Shown here: positions 41,125 through 49,595 of the stretch, piece by piece
How the letters are laid out: every line of letters starts with the position of its first letter
How positions within the stretch are numbered: the first letter of the stretch is position 1
Assembly: GCF_015100155.1 (NCBI RefSeq)
Contig: NZ_JACKZA010000006.1
Location: forward strand, 1 to 64,000
DNA length: 64,000 bases
Reading direction: 5' to 3'
Source: Acidithiobacillus sp. HP-2
GTDB lineage: Bacteria; Pseudomonadota; Gammaproteobacteria; Acidithiobacillales; Acidithiobacillaceae
The notes under the pieces: model-generated
Told to the model about the DNA's origin: nothing
Seen by the model: only the letters and a program-made list of their open reading frames with translations
Databases searched by the model: none
Translations under genes and position numbers: made by a program

Positions 41125-43518
41125 ATGCGTATCAGTATTCAGTGGCTTCGTGATTGGTTGGATTTTTCCTGGAATACGGAAGAAATCGCGCGTCGGCTGA
41201 CTATGGGTGGAATTGAGGTAGAGGCTATCGAGCCTGCTGCTCCGCCTTTTCATTCTGTGGTCGTTGCGGCGGTACAAAGCGTGGCAGCGCATCCGGAAGC
41301 CGACAAGCTACGAATCGCTCAGGTAGACGCTGGTGACGGTACCCTGCGGACGATTGTCTGTGGGGCTGCAAATCTGGCTGAAGGGCAGCGGGTACCCCTG
41401 GCCTTGCCGGGTGCGGAGTTGCCGGGTAATAAAAAAATAGGCATTTCGGAACTGCGCGGGGTGCGTTCGGAGGGCATGCTTTGTGCGGCCGGTGAGCTGG
41501 GTCTGGAAGATGGCAGTAGCGGATTGTTGATTCTGGATGCAGAGGCTCCCGTAGGTGCAGATCTGCGGACCTACCTGCATTTGGATGATGAAATTCTGAC
41601 TTTGGGCATTACCCCTAATCGTGGTGATGCCCTGTCCATAAAGGGCGTGGCACGTGATCTGTATGCCCTCGGGGCGCAGCAACTGCATGATCCCCAGGCT
41701 GTCACGCAAGGCCCCGAGTGGTCTCAGCAGGACTCCACCCAACACCCCGTGCAGGGTGATTATTCTGTATCCATAGATGCTGAAGCCAGAACAGCCTGCC
41801 CCAGTTATACCGCATTGTGGATTGACGGCGTACCAAATCGCTTGCCGGATTTTTTGCGTGAGCGTTTGCGCCGTGCCGGTCAGCGCAGTATCCACCCGAT
41901 GGTGGACTTGCTGAACCTCTGGATGTTTGATACCGGTCAGCCTTTGCACGCTTTTGATGCTGATACGATTCAGGGTGGCCTGTGTGTACGCTGGGCCAGG
42001 ACCGGAGAAGTCCTTGATGCGCTGGATGGCCGCGATCTGAACCTGGAGCCTGATATGCTGGTCATTGCCGACGCGCAGGGACCATTGGCACTCGCGGGTA
42101 TTATCGGCGGACGCCGTAGCAGTGTGACCGCGCAAACCGGTTCCATTATTCTGGAAGCGGCGTTTTTCCAACCCAAGGTCATTCAGGGCCGCGCACGTCG
42201 ACTGGGTTTGCAAACCGATGCCGCCATGCGCTACGAGCGGGGCGTGGATTTTAATCTGGCTCCGCAGGTGGCCAGAGGCGTGCTCGCGCAAATGATGGAG
42301 CTGGCCGCCGCGCAATTGCGTGCCTCCCGTTCATTTACCCTGAAGGGCCAGTTGCCAGCTTCCGCCGAAATTTCATTGCGGCAAAAACGTCTTGAGCGGG
42401 TGATGGGAATGCCCTACGCGGCGACCGACGTTGAGCAGTTGCTGACGCGTTTGGGTCTGCAGATCCATCCGGCGCAGGATGGTTGGCAGGCCACTGCCCC
42501 CAGCCATCGTTTTGATCTGCGGATTGAGGCAGATCTCATTGAAGAGGTGGGAAGAATTTACGGTTATGACCGTCTTCCAGCCCATCGCCCGCGTGGCATC
42601 TTGCGGGCGGTTCCCGATAAGCCGTCATCATCTCAGAGATTGCGCCATATTTTGCAGGCCCGCGATTATCACGAAGTCATTACCTACAGTTTTATCAGCC
42701 AGGAATCTCAGGATGATTTCCAGCCGAATGCGGATGCACCCGCCTTGCTGAACCCCTTGTCAGCAGACCTGGCGGTGATGCGTGCCAGCCTCTGGCCGGG
42801 TTTGTTGCAGACCTTGCAATTTAATGCGAAGCGTCAGCAGGATCGTATTCGTTTTTTTGAAATGGGGCGAGTCTATTCGGCAGATCGACAGAGCATGATC
42901 CTGGCGGGTTGTATCTGGGGCGCTGCAGATCGTGAAAACTGGGCGCAACCCACCCGGGATGTGGATTTTTTTGATCTTAAAGGGGATGTAGCCGCCATTC
43001 TGGCGTTATGGCCACAAACCCATTTTGAGTTCCAGACCCTGTCCACTGAGCATGCGCTGCATCCCGGACAGGCCGCAGAAATTCTGGTTGAAGGCCGCCG
43101 AATCGGGATGCTCGGGGCTCTGCATCCGACCCTCGCAGCGCGCTATGACCTGGACAAATCGGCCTTTTTCTTCTATCTGGACATAGAGATGCTGGAACAT
43201 TTGCAGAAAGGGCGGCATTTTACGGCGTTGTCACCCTATCCTGCCTTGCGCCGGGATATGGCGTTGGTCATACCCGAAAACATTGAGGCAGGAGCAGTTC
43301 TGGCGGCAATGCAGCAGGCTGCCAGTGCGGTGCTGCAGGAAATTCGTATTTTTGATCGCTATCAGGGGGAATCCCTGCCGGCAGGGACCTACAGTTTGGC
43401 ATTTGCGCTCATTTTGCAGGATCGTGAGCGTACGCTGACTGAGGCTGATGTACAAATGGAACTGGAGCGAATGCTCACAGCAGTGAAGCAAATCGGCTCC
43501 ATAGAACTCAGGGCATAG
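41125..43518 (+). CDS. pheT: Phenylalanyl-tRNA synthetase beta subunit
   Basis: Editing and tRNA-binding subunit. The N-terminal tRNA-binding domain (about 40-150) contains HPEADKLRIAQVD; then B3/B4 editing, B5 and a C-terminal ferredoxin-like anticodon domain ending LERMLTAVKQIGSIELRA. 797 residues, full length, with GAGGAGCGAAGG before the ATG. Confidence 0.96.
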   Translation: MRISIQWLRDWLDFSWNTEEIARRLTMGGIEVEAIEPAAPPFHSVVVAAVQSVAAHPEADKLRIAQVDAGDGTLRTIVCGAANLAEGQRVPLALPGAELPGNKKIGISELRGVRSEGMLCAAGELGLEDGSSGLLILDAEAPVGADLRTYLHLDDEILTLGITPNRGDALSIKGVARDLYALGAQQLHDPQAVTQGPEWSQQDSTQHPVQGDYSVSIDAEARTACPSYTALWIDGVPNRLPDFLRERLRRAGQRSIHPMVDLLNLWMFDTGQPLHAFDADTIQGGLCVRWARTGEVLDALDGRDLNLEPDMLVIADAQGPLALAGIIGGRRSSVTAQTGSIILEAAFFQPKVIQGRARRLGLQTDAAMRYERGVDFNLAPQVARGVLAQMMELAAAQLRASRSFTLKGQLPASAEISLRQKRLERVMGMPYAATDVEQLLTRLGLQIHPAQDGWQATAPSHRFDLRIEADLIEEVGRIYGYDRLPAHRPRGILRAVPDKPSSSQRLRHILQARDYHEVITYSFISQESQDDFQPNADAPALLNPLSADLAVMRASLWPGLLQTLQFNAKRQQDRIRFFEMGRVYSADRQSMILAGCIWGAADRENWAQPTRDVDFFDLKGDVAAILALWPQTHFEFQTLSTEHALHPGQAAEILVEGRRIGMLGALHPTLAARYDLDKSAFFFYLDIEMLEHLQKGRHFTALSPYPALRRDMALVIPENIEAGAVLAAMQQAASAVLQEIRIFDRYQGESLPAGTYSLAFALILQDRERTLTEADVQMELERMLTAVKQIGSIELRA

Positions 43519-43530
43519 GGAGAAAAGAAA

Positions 43531-43830
43531 GTGGCCGTCACGAAAGCAGAAATTGTTGATATGTTGTTTGAAACCATGGGCTTGAACAAGCGTGAAGCCA
43601 AAGGTGTTGTGGAAGCCATGTTTGATCATATTCGCGAAAACCTGGCCCAGGGCGAAGAAGTGAAACTCTCCGGCTTTGGTAATTTCACCCTGCGCGATAA
43701 AAACCCCCGCCCAGGACGTAATCCCAAAACCGGCGTGGAAATTACCATCACCGCACGGCGGGTGGTGACTTTCCATCCGAGCCAGAAGCTCAAAGCCTAC
43801 GTCAATGGTAGCGAACCAGATAACGGCTAA
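43531..43830 (+). CDS. ihfA: Integration host factor alpha subunit
   Basis: DNA-bending protein of the HU/IHF family, 99 residues from a GTG start ([20 protein letters not shown]). The DNA-intercalating arm region [14 protein letters not shown] is intact. pheT-ihfA-merR adjacency is common in proteobacteria. The stop lies inside the following gene. Confidence 0.96.
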   Translation: MAVTKAEIVDMLFETMGLNKREAKGVVEAMFDHIRENLAQGEEVKLSGFGNFTLRDKNPRPGRNPKTGVEITITARRVVTFHPSQKLKAYVNGSEPDNG

Positions 43831-44257
43831 GGGTAAAGCTGGCAAAGAGCTCGCCGCGCTACCAGAAATTCCTGAAAAACGGTATTTCTCCATTAGCGAG
43901 GCGTCTCTGCTTTGTGGGGTAAAGGCCCATGTACTGCGCTATTGGGAGCAGGAATTTCCGCTACTCAGTCCGCTGAAAAGAAAAGGTAATCGCCGTTATT
44001 ACCAGCGCCACGACTTACTATTGGTGCGACAGATTCGTGAGCTTCTATATGGAGAAGGTTACACCATCCACGGCGCTCGTGAACGACTTCAGGGGCTGCG
44101 CAACGAATCCAGTCACGGGCATCCGGTCTCAGCGGCACAACTGGAATTCGAAATGGAGGATAATGCCTCCGGCCTGCATTCCAGCACGGGCAACCGCCTG
44201 ACCTACCTGCGGACTGAATTGTCCGAATTGATAAAAATATGTGCCGGCAAGCATTGA
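43805..44257 (+). CDS. MerR-type transcriptional regulator beside ihfA
   Basis: A 150-residue protein with the MerR winged helix-turn-helix (about 26-92): [20 protein letters not shown] and [20 protein letters not shown]. No metal-binding cysteine cluster is seen in the C-terminal half, so it is not a MerR/CueR-type metal sensor. The start overlaps the end of ihfA by 26 bases. This regulator is regularly found after ihfA in proteobacteria; its targets are unknown. Confidence 0.85.
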   Translation: MVANQITAKGKAGKELAALPEIPEKRYFSISEASLLCGVKAHVLRYWEQEFPLLSPLKRKGNRRYYQRHDLLLVRQIRELLYGEGYTIHGARERLQGLRNESSHGHPVSAAQLEFEMEDNASGLHSSTGNRLTYLRTELSELIKICAGKH

Positions 44258-44293
44258 CCCGACGCCAGCGAAGCATTAGAGTAGCGGCTCTTG

Positions 44294-44371
<78 letters not shown>

Positions 44372-44383
44372 TAAATCAAAGGG

Positions 44384-45415
44384 TTAGGATGCATCTTCCT
44401 GATTTCTTTTTCTACAATCACCGCCTTTTTCTACAATCCTGCTCAGTGGGGTGATCCGCTCCGCTTCTCTGGCTCTGATATATGCCTCAGTCATATCGCC
44501 GCTGGCATGGCCGGCCAGGGCTTGCGCGTAGTCTCTTCCAGCGACCCGCTTGGCGTCAGTAAGCGCCTTGGCTCGTATGTCATGAAAGTGAATATCCTCC
44601 ACGCCAGATTTGGCCACAATACGTCGCCAGGCACTGTTCCAACCGCTCACACTATAGGGTTGCCCATCTCGTGTGCAGAAGAAGTAGAGCGACCCTACCC
44701 TGCGGCGCAAACTCCTGGAACGTGCAACCACCTCGTCCAATGCATTGGTAATGATGAAGTCCATCTTTTTCCCGGTCTTGCCCTGACTGATAAGTAAAGA
44801 GTCACCGTTGATATCCGAAAATCGAAGCCTCATGATATCGCCACGTCGCATGGCGGTGAGGTAGGCGATATCAATGATGCACTGCCACTGGCTATCTGCA
44901 TGTGACCTGATAAGGTCGAGCTCCTGGTCAGTGATGTAGCGGTCCCGTGGTTTTTCCTTGTTTCGCCTGACACCTTTGGTTGGATTGTGTTCACACCAGC
45001 CCCATCGAATGGCAAAGGAGAAGACCGTTGAAAGAAGGGCCATCTCGCGATTGGCTGCAACAGGTGATGGATGCTGGTCCAGATAAGCGGCGATATCCAT
45101 ACCTCTCACCTCGACGATCTGCATGTGCCCAAACACGGAGCGCAGCCGCGCGGATTGACGGATGTATTCCTTTCTGGTGGACTCTGCGAGCTTGGATAGC
45201 TCCGTACCGATATAGCGATCTATGGCCTGTCCCATCGTGGAGCCGGAGGCATTATGTCCTTCCATCTCGGCCCACTTGGCAACGGCCTCAGGATAATTAT
45301 CTGCGAGCCTGGTCCACTGGCGCTTTCCGGCGACGAGCGTGACGTAATAGTATACCTTGCCTTTCTGGTGCATCCTTGGCGGTAGGTTATGGTGTGACGA
45401 TCTATGCCGTCCCAT
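44384..45415 (-). CDS. Tyrosine recombinase (integrase)
   Basis: Site-specific recombinase of 343 residues, read toward the tRNA. The catalytic set is visible: Arg190 (TAMRRGDIMRL), Lys near 213 (QGKTGKK), His278 and Arg281 (HFHDIR), His303 (LAGHASG) and the nucleophile Tyr312 (TEAYIR). An N-terminal arm-binding segment and a core-binding domain (about 60-145) precede it. The start overlaps the end of the DUF4224 gene by 14 bases, so both are translated from one message. Confidence 0.95.
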   Translation of the reverse strand: MGRHRSSHHNLPPRMHQKGKVYYYVTLVAGKRQWTRLADNYPEAVAKWAEMEGHNASGSTMGQAIDRYIGTELSKLAESTRKEYIRQSARLRSVFGHMQIVEVRGMDIAAYLDQHPSPVAANREMALLSTVFSFAIRWGWCEHNPTKGVRRNKEKPRDRYITDQELDLIRSHADSQWQCIIDIAYLTAMRRGDIMRLRFSDINGDSLLISQGKTGKKMDFIITNALDEVVARSRSLRRRVGSLYFFCTRDGQPYSVSGWNSAWRRIVAKSGVEDIHFHDIRAKALTDAKRVAGRDYAQALAGHASGDMTEAYIRAREAERITPLSRIVEKGGDCRKRNQEDAS

Positions 45416-45641
45416 GTTGTCGTGTCTCCTGCTTCAGAACATCCAGTCTCGGCCCATTACGTCTGGGCATTGCCCCTGATCCAACGAGATGACGTTCGAC
45501 CTCTGCCCAAAGTACCACTGGTCGCCCGGTTGCCGCCACTTCATGCCTGTAACCATGGTCACATAGCCATCTGACCTGCCCAGGCTTGGTCTTCAGTCCT
45601 GTGAGGCTATATAGATCTTCCGGCGTTAGAAAAGTAGCCAT
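45402..45641 (-). CDS. DUF4224 protein next to the integrase
   Basis: A 79-residue protein opening FLTPEDLYSLTGLKTKPGQV then RWLCDHG, the DUF4224 pattern (LTPEEL..LTG....QIRWL). These small proteins resemble MerR/excisionase-type helix-turn-helix domains and often stand just before phage-type integrase genes. A role as recombination directionality factor is likely from position alone. Confidence 0.7.
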   Translation of the reverse strand: MATFLTPEDLYSLTGLKTKPGQVRWLCDHGYRHEVAATGRPVVLWAEVERHLVGSGAMPRRNGPRLDVLKQETRQHGTA

Positions 45642-45733
45642 GATTCCAAAATCCAGTCTGCCACGCGGAAGCTCCCGCCGTTATTGCGCGTGATTCGGCG
45701 AGAGGGCTCTTTTAGGGGTAGGGCGCTCATGGA

Positions 45734-45994
45734 TCAGCTCCCAAAATGGACTGCCAGCGGGGCCTGTGCCTGATACCTTCCCGCAGCGTTTTCCCAAACT
45801 TCGGAAGGTGTTGGCGTAGAATCTTCCGGAGAGTATCCGAAAGCAATGATGGCACCAATGGCCGTCTCGAACCCCAAGTAAATACCTGTTACTGAAGTTG
45901 TCCCTTCGGATTGAAGCCCTGTTATGGGTAGCCGGGTGCCGTTGGGCCGGATGAGTATGCCAAGACGTGAGGCGTCCTTTGCGATCTGGATCAT
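45734..45994 (-). CDS. Small hypothetical protein C of a coupled trio
   Basis: From the ATG at 45994 (MIQIAKDASRLGILIRPNG) the product is 86 residues, with a glycine/isoleucine-rich centre (YLGFETAIGAIIAFG) that could be one weak membrane segment. GAGGTGG lies just upstream, and the ATG overlaps the stop of the preceding small gene by four bases. No family recognised. The position between the integrase module and the lysogeny control region suggests an early, repressor-controlled gene. Confidence 0.5.
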   Translation of the reverse strand: MIQIAKDASRLGILIRPNGTRLPITGLQSEGTTSVTGIYLGFETAIGAIIAFGYSPEDSTPTPSEVWENAAGRYQAQAPLAVHFGS

Positions 45995-46194
45995 GATGCC
46001 ACCTCGTTCCAGAGTACAACAGAGCACCACCGTGAGGGGGTGTCACCACGCGCGTCTCTCCCGATGCGGCCTGGCACCCGAAACAGAAAGGACCCTCTCG
46101 GTGCACACAGGAGTATCCGGCTAAGCAGCAACTCCAAACGGCTCCGTTGCTTTGGGCCCTTCCTTGTGACTATGAACAGGCGGGTGCGCTGCAT
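45991..46194 (-). CDS. Small hypothetical protein B of a coupled trio
   Basis: A 67-residue, arginine-rich product (MQRTRLFIVTRKGPKQRSRL). The ATG at 46194 overlaps the stop of the preceding gene (TGATG), and its stop overlaps the next start, so the case for translation rests on the overlap chain more than on the sequence. No family recognised. Confidence 0.4.
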   Translation of the reverse strand: MQRTRLFIVTRKGPKQRSRLELLLSRILLCAPRGSFLFRVPGRIGRDARGDTPSRWCSVVLWNEVAS

Positions 46195-46427
46195 CAGAGC
46201 ACCACCTTCTGCACCGTGCCGGCGCGTGAGATCATGGCCATGAGGTCGACAATGGGTGTGGAGCGATCGAAGAGGAAAGTCAGTACAGCGCCGTCGCGGT
46301 AGGCGACGGAAACCGGTGCGTGTTTCTGAGTAAATCTGAGAGGGATTAGGTGCAGTGGGACAACCCCGTCCGCATTGGGGTGAAACCCCTGCCTGATTGG
46401 TTCATCATCAAGCGTGGTTCTTTGCAT
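46194..46427 (-). CDS. Small hypothetical protein A of a coupled trio
   Basis: A 77-residue product (MQRTTLDDEPIRQGFHPNAD) that is first behind a near-perfect leftward promoter at 46478-46505. GGAGA stands ten bases before the ATG. No family recognised. As the first gene under an operator-covered promoter it would be an early gene released when the repressor is lost, in the place where phages keep excision or anti-repressor functions. Confidence 0.55.
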   Translation of the reverse strand: MQRTTLDDEPIRQGFHPNADGVVPLHLIPLRFTQKHAPVSVAYRDGAVLTFLFDRSTPIVDLMAMISRAGTVQKVVL

Positions 46428-46477
46428 GGCTGCTGGTCTCCATGATGCCGCGAGGGAAGGGCGGCTTCGATGAAGAA

Positions 46478-46516
46478 ATTATAACCGCAAAGGTTACAAT
46501 GTCAACATAATGGTTA
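46478..46516 (-). promoter_or_regulatory. Leftward promoter P1 with two operators
   Basis: On the minus strand TTGACA (46505-46500) and TATAAT (46483-46478) are 16 bases apart, a full consensus match. A palindrome TAACC-N5-GGTTA (46482-46496) fills the spacer and touches the -10 box. A second copy, TCAAC-N5-GGTTA (46502-46516), covers the -35 box with centres 20 bases apart, two helical turns. This is a typical repressor-controlled early promoter; the S24 repressor encoded just upstream is the natural ligand. Confidence 0.75.
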
Positions 46517-46540
46517 TAACAACGATAGGTACCTAATCCA

Positions 46541-47305
46541 TCACCTCATCGGTCTGCCGCCACTACGCTCCAAGTAGCCTCCCCAGATCTCCACGGAATC
46601 TAAGCGGTTCTCAGGGACTGAAAAAGGAGCGTATACCGGGTCCTGGTTGATGGAGCTAACCCGCAATGATCCGTCCGGGAGCCGGTGAACCATTTTAACC
46701 ATTACTTCAGCGTCTACGCGCAGGACAAAAGTACACAATCGTGGATCTGTCACGCCCGGTCCGGGCGGAACGCGCCGGCGGGTGTCTACAACAATCCAGT
46801 CATTGTCAAAAATGAAGGGGCTCATGCTTTCCCCTCGCACCCGGTACGCCTTGCACGCGTTCAGCACACAACGTCTAGTCACAAAGAAATCAGCGTCGTA
46901 TAGTCTCAACTTCTTTTCTGGTGCATCAGTGACAACTAGCCGATTACCCGCTCCAACTTCCAGTAATACGGCCTCTATGGCGGCATAACCATCCGGCACT
47001 GGTTCCTCGCCTGGATACCACGCACTGACATCCACACTTTCAGTCACACCAGACTTTTCCAACTGGCTGTGAATGCCCTGTCCTCCAAGTGCATCAAGGG
47101 TCTCAGCAGGAACTCCCAGTATATTGGATAACCTGACCAGCTCCTTTCTGGGAACCCCGCGTTCCTCCCAGTGTTGATAGTTCTGTGCATCTTTGAGCTG
47201 GAGAACATCTAGCGCATAGCGGCGCTTGGATAAGCCGCGTTTCTGCCTGTCCGATTCCAGCATGGCAATAGCAATTGTAGATCCTGTAGGTTTTCGGTTT
47301 TTCAT
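46541..47305 (-). CDS. S24-type (CI/LexA-like) phage repressor
   Basis: A 254-residue protein with an N-terminal helix-turn-helix region (about 25-75) and a C-terminal S24 peptidase domain: catalytic Ser160 in RVRGESMSP and Lys204 in EVMVKMVHR, 44 residues apart as expected. Ala119-Gly120 (GAGN) is a candidate self-cleavage site. Such repressors keep the element quiet and cut themselves on RecA activation after DNA damage. It lies between two promoters that share one operator motif. AAGGGGA precedes the ATG. Confidence 0.88.
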   Translation of the reverse strand: MKNRKPTGSTIAIAMLESDRQKRGLSKRRYALDVLQLKDAQNYQHWEERGVPRKELVRLSNILGVPAETLDALGGQGIHSQLEKSGVTESVDVSAWYPGEEPVPDGYAAIEAVLLEVGAGNRLVVTDAPEKKLRLYDADFFVTRRCVLNACKAYRVRGESMSPFIFDNDWIVVDTRRRVPPGPGVTDPRLCTFVLRVDAEVMVKMVHRLPDGSLRVSSINQDPVYAPFSVPENRLDSVEIWGGYLERSGGRPMR

Positions 47306-47340
47306 GCGTTGATTGTTCCCCTTAGCTCACAAGCAGGGAA

Positions 47341-47379
47341 GCACCGCTGTGTTGACAGTGTCACCATTGTGGTTATACT
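47341..47379 (+). promoter_or_regulatory. Rightward promoter P2 with operator, leaderless start
   Basis: TTGACA (47352-47357) and TATACT (47374-47379) are 16 bases apart. The palindrome TCACC-N5-GGTTA (47361-47375) sits in the spacer exactly as in P1, and a weaker copy GCACC-N5-GTTGA (47341-47355) is centred 20 bases upstream. The expected transcription start falls at 47386-47387, on the ATG of the Cro-like gene. Confidence 0.75.
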
Positions 47380-47386
47380 TTGCCTC

Positions 47387-47611
47387 ATGAATGGACTTGA
47401 CCGTGCAGTGTCACATTTTGGCTCCCAGTCATCGCTCGCGCGCACGCTAGGAGTTTGCCCTATGGCAGTTAGCCACTGGCGGCGTCGAGGAGTTCCCCTC
47501 GCCCGCGCCATCGCCATCGAGCGCGCCACCGCCGGCGTTGTCACCCGTGCCGAACTCCGGCCCGACATTTTCGGCCCCTTGGATGAGATCAGAGACCGGG
47601 GAGCCACATGA
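47387..47611 (+). CDS. Cro-like small regulator (YdaS type)
   Basis: A 74-residue protein (MNGLDRAVSHFGSQSSLART) with a helix-turn-helix that fits the YdaS/Cro group: LARTLGVCPMAVSHWRRRGV at about 17-36, followed by RAIAIERATAGVVTRAELRP. It is divergent from the S24 repressor, the classic two-repressor switch arrangement. The ATG falls seven bases after the -10 box of P2, so its message should be leaderless. The frame is open upstream to 47309, but that crosses the promoter. Confidence 0.8.
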   Translation: MNGLDRAVSHFGSQSSLARTLGVCPMAVSHWRRRGVPLARAIAIERATAGVVTRAELRPDIFGPLDEIRDRGAT

Positions 47612-47745
47612 GACACCAATCGACTACTACGACTTCTATGCCAGGCAACGGGGGCACCCGGATTGCGTTTTCAGCCGCGCGATCATTCCTGGCGCCCATT
47701 CGCAGGGCTGAGAAGGCTGGAAGAGACCATGCCAATTCCAAATGA
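47608..47745 (+). CDS. Possible small protein between cro-like gene and replication gene
   Basis: A 45-codon frame begins with ATG overlapping the stop of the Cro-like gene by four bases (ATGA), behind GGGGAG, and ends within the start of the DUF1376-type gene. The product (MRHQSTTTTSMPGNGG, then a basic segment) matches nothing I know. The coupling is the only argument for it. Confidence 0.35.
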   Translation: MRHQSTTTTSMPGNGGTRIAFSAARSFLAPIRRAEKAGRDHANSK

Positions 47746-48730
47746 CGCACAAGAACTGGATTGTTCAGCGCTTCCGCCCCCACCTGTATCAGCCGACATT
47801 GATCTGCGTTCCTATTGTTGGATGAAGCTGGACCTGAGCCGACTCCATTCCAGCGACTTCATCCACCTGGCCAGCAATGAGGAGTTCGGCGCAGCGGTAA
47901 AGCTGTGGACCGAATCCATGCGGCAGGTACCGGCTGGCAGTCTTCCCAACGATGACAGGATCCTGGCTTGCCTCGCTGGATATCGGGGTTCTCTCCGACG
48001 GTGGATGAAAGTCAAAACGATTGCATTGCATGGCTTCTCCCTTTGCTCCGATGGCCGCCTGTACCATCCCGTGCTTGCGGAAATGGTACTCGATGCCTGG
48101 GGTAACAAGACTCAACAGCCGACATCAAGCCCTTCGGACCCGCGCGCCAAGGATCGTGAGCGCCTTCGTCGCTGGCGGGCGGCACAAAGGGCCAAACAGG
48201 AAAGCGCTCAGTCTATCAGAACTGAGGAAGCACACTCTACCCAAGCCGATGAAACGATTGAAACGTCTCAAGGCCGTTTCACGGAAACGTTTCCAGAAAC
48301 GGCTGAAACGTTTCATAGAAAAGAAGGAGAGGGAGAAAAGAGAGAGAGAAGAAACGTTGATAACGTTTCCGAAACGGCGGGTGAAACGTTTCAGGAAACG
48401 CCACCCACAGAGTCCTCTCCACCGCCGACCGCAACCCGCGAAGGCACATTATGCAAGAAACTACGGGCACTTGGTGTTCGTGCAGCCCCTCACATGGTCG
48501 TTGTGCAGGAGATGTGTGCACGCCATTCCGATGAGCACATTCTGGCTGCGGCGGAGATCGCCTTGGAGAAAAAAGGCGGCGGCATCCATGTCGGCTACAT
48601 CTCTGCAATGCTGAAAGATCCTGGGAAATCTTCAGGGAAAGGAGGAAAGAGCCAGCCGGCAGCGGGGCCGCCCAACCGCTCTCTGCTGCCGCCCATCGCC
48701 GTTGCCAAATCTCATTATGTCAGACTGTAG
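47729..48730 (+). CDS. DUF1376-type replication protein with embedded repeats
   Basis: From the ATG at 47729 the protein is 333 residues. The N-terminal part (about 22-125) has the DUF1376/YdaU pattern (SLPNDDRILACLAGY, LHGFSLCSDGRLYHPVL). A charged linker (about 150-235) is built from repeated ETF-type peptides encoded by GAAACG-rich DNA, and a C-terminal helical domain follows. The arrangement resembles lambda O: an initiator carrying its own origin in the middle of its gene, followed by a DnaC/P-type loader. The repeated peptide is probably a by-product of the DNA signal. Confidence 0.7.
   Translation: MPIPNDAQELDCSALPPPPVSADIDLRSYCWMKLDLSRLHSSDFIHLASNEEFGAAVKLWTESMRQVPAGSLPNDDRILACLAGYRGSLRRWMKVKTIALHGFSLCSDGRLYHPVLAEMVLDAWGNKTQQPTSSPSDPRAKDRERLRRWRAAQRAKQESAQSIRTEEAHSTQADETIETSQGRFTETFPETAETFHRKEGEGEKRERRNVDNVSETAGETFQETPPTESSPPPTATREGTLCKKLRALGVRAAPHMVVVQEMCARHSDEHILAAAEIALEKKGGGIHVGYISAMLKDPGKSSGKGGKSQPAAGPPNRSLLPPIAVAKSHYVRL
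48251..48400 (+). repeat. Cluster of GAAACG/CGTTTC repeats, candidate replication origin
   Basis: Within 150 bases GAAACG or its complement starts at 48251, 48260, 48275, 48284, 48288, 48296, 48305, 48309, 48351, 48364, 48371, 48383, 48387 and 48395. Three are palindromic GAAACGTTTC (48284, 48305, 48383). A nearly pure purine tract (about 48315-48355) divides the array. Iterons plus a strand-biased tract inside the initiator gene is the lambda ori layout. Confidence 0.65.
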
Positions 48731-48740
48731 GAGAGCCGCC

Positions 48741-49595
48741 ATGGAAAAGAAGTCCGATATCCACCATCAGCCATCCGTCCCTGCGGGCGATGCTGCCAGG
48801 GATCTCCTTGCCAAATGGGGATTCGACTCTACCAATGAGGCGATCCTGCCCGACCGTCATCCCCAGTACCGCGAGTGCGCGCGCCATGGCCGCTATCCGA
48901 TCTCCATGGTGGATGAGCGGGACGTCATCCGCTACCTGTCACCGGTCTGTCCGGTGTGCGCGGCGGAGCATGCCTCCCGCCGGCTCATGGAGAGCGCGGC
49001 CATCCCAAAGCGCTACCTTGACTGCGGCTTCGACAACTACGTGGTCGAGGTCCCGGGTCAGCAGACGGCCCTCGACGTCTGCCGGGACTACGCAGATCAT
49101 TTCGAAGAGCGCGCCCAAAAGGGATCCTGCCTCATCCTCTGCGGGAATCCTGGCACGGGCAAGAACCACCTGGCGTCTGCCATCGCCCACGTGGTGCTGT
49201 CCAAAGGGTACAGCGTGCTCCAGGTCACGGCCTACGACATCATTGCCCGGATCCGCCAGACCTGGCAGCGGGGAATCGGCAACAGTACGGAGCTGGAGGT
49301 TATCCGTGGGTTTGCGGAAGTGGGTCTGCTCATTATCGACGAGATCGGGAAAACCTTCGGCAGCGATGGTGAGCGGGTGCATCTCTTCGAGGTGATCGAT
49401 CACCGGTACCGCGACCTGAAGCCGACCCTTATCCTGTCCAACGAGAATATGGAGGGCGTGGAGAAATATCTGGGTCCGGCCGCCTTCGATCGGCTGTGTC
49501 AAAATGGCGGCCTGCTGCTCTTTGACTGGCAGAGCCATCGCCGGGGGAGGGGGTGCAAATCCGATACGGCTATCTGTCTGCGGGGTGAATCATGA
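48741..49595 (+). CDS. DnaC-like helicase loader
   Basis: From the ATG at 48741 (AGGAGAG upstream) the product is 284 residues. It has a zinc-finger-like part (YRECARHGRY and CPVCAAEHA, about 40-80) and an AAA+ domain with the DnaC-type Walker A GNPGTGKNHLA, Walker B LLIIDEIG and sensor-like ILSNEN. It would load the host DnaB helicase at the element's origin. The zinc motif plus AAA+ layout matches phage-borne DnaC proteins. The next gene overlaps by four bases. Confidence 0.85.
   Translation: MEKKSDIHHQPSVPAGDAARDLLAKWGFDSTNEAILPDRHPQYRECARHGRYPISMVDERDVIRYLSPVCPVCAAEHASRRLMESAAIPKRYLDCGFDNYVVEVPGQQTALDVCRDYADHFEERAQKGSCLILCGNPGTGKNHLASAIAHVVLSKGYSVLQVTAYDIIARIRQTWQRGIGNSTELEVIRGFAEVGLLIIDEIGKTFGSDGERVHLFEVIDHRYRDLKPTLILSNENMEGVEKYLGPAAFDRLCQNGGLLLFDWQSHRRGRGCKSDTAICLRGES

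Noticed and set aside
48251-48400. CRISPR array
   Set aside because: The repeat unit is only six to ten bases, occurs in both orientations and has no regular spacers; no cas genes are present.
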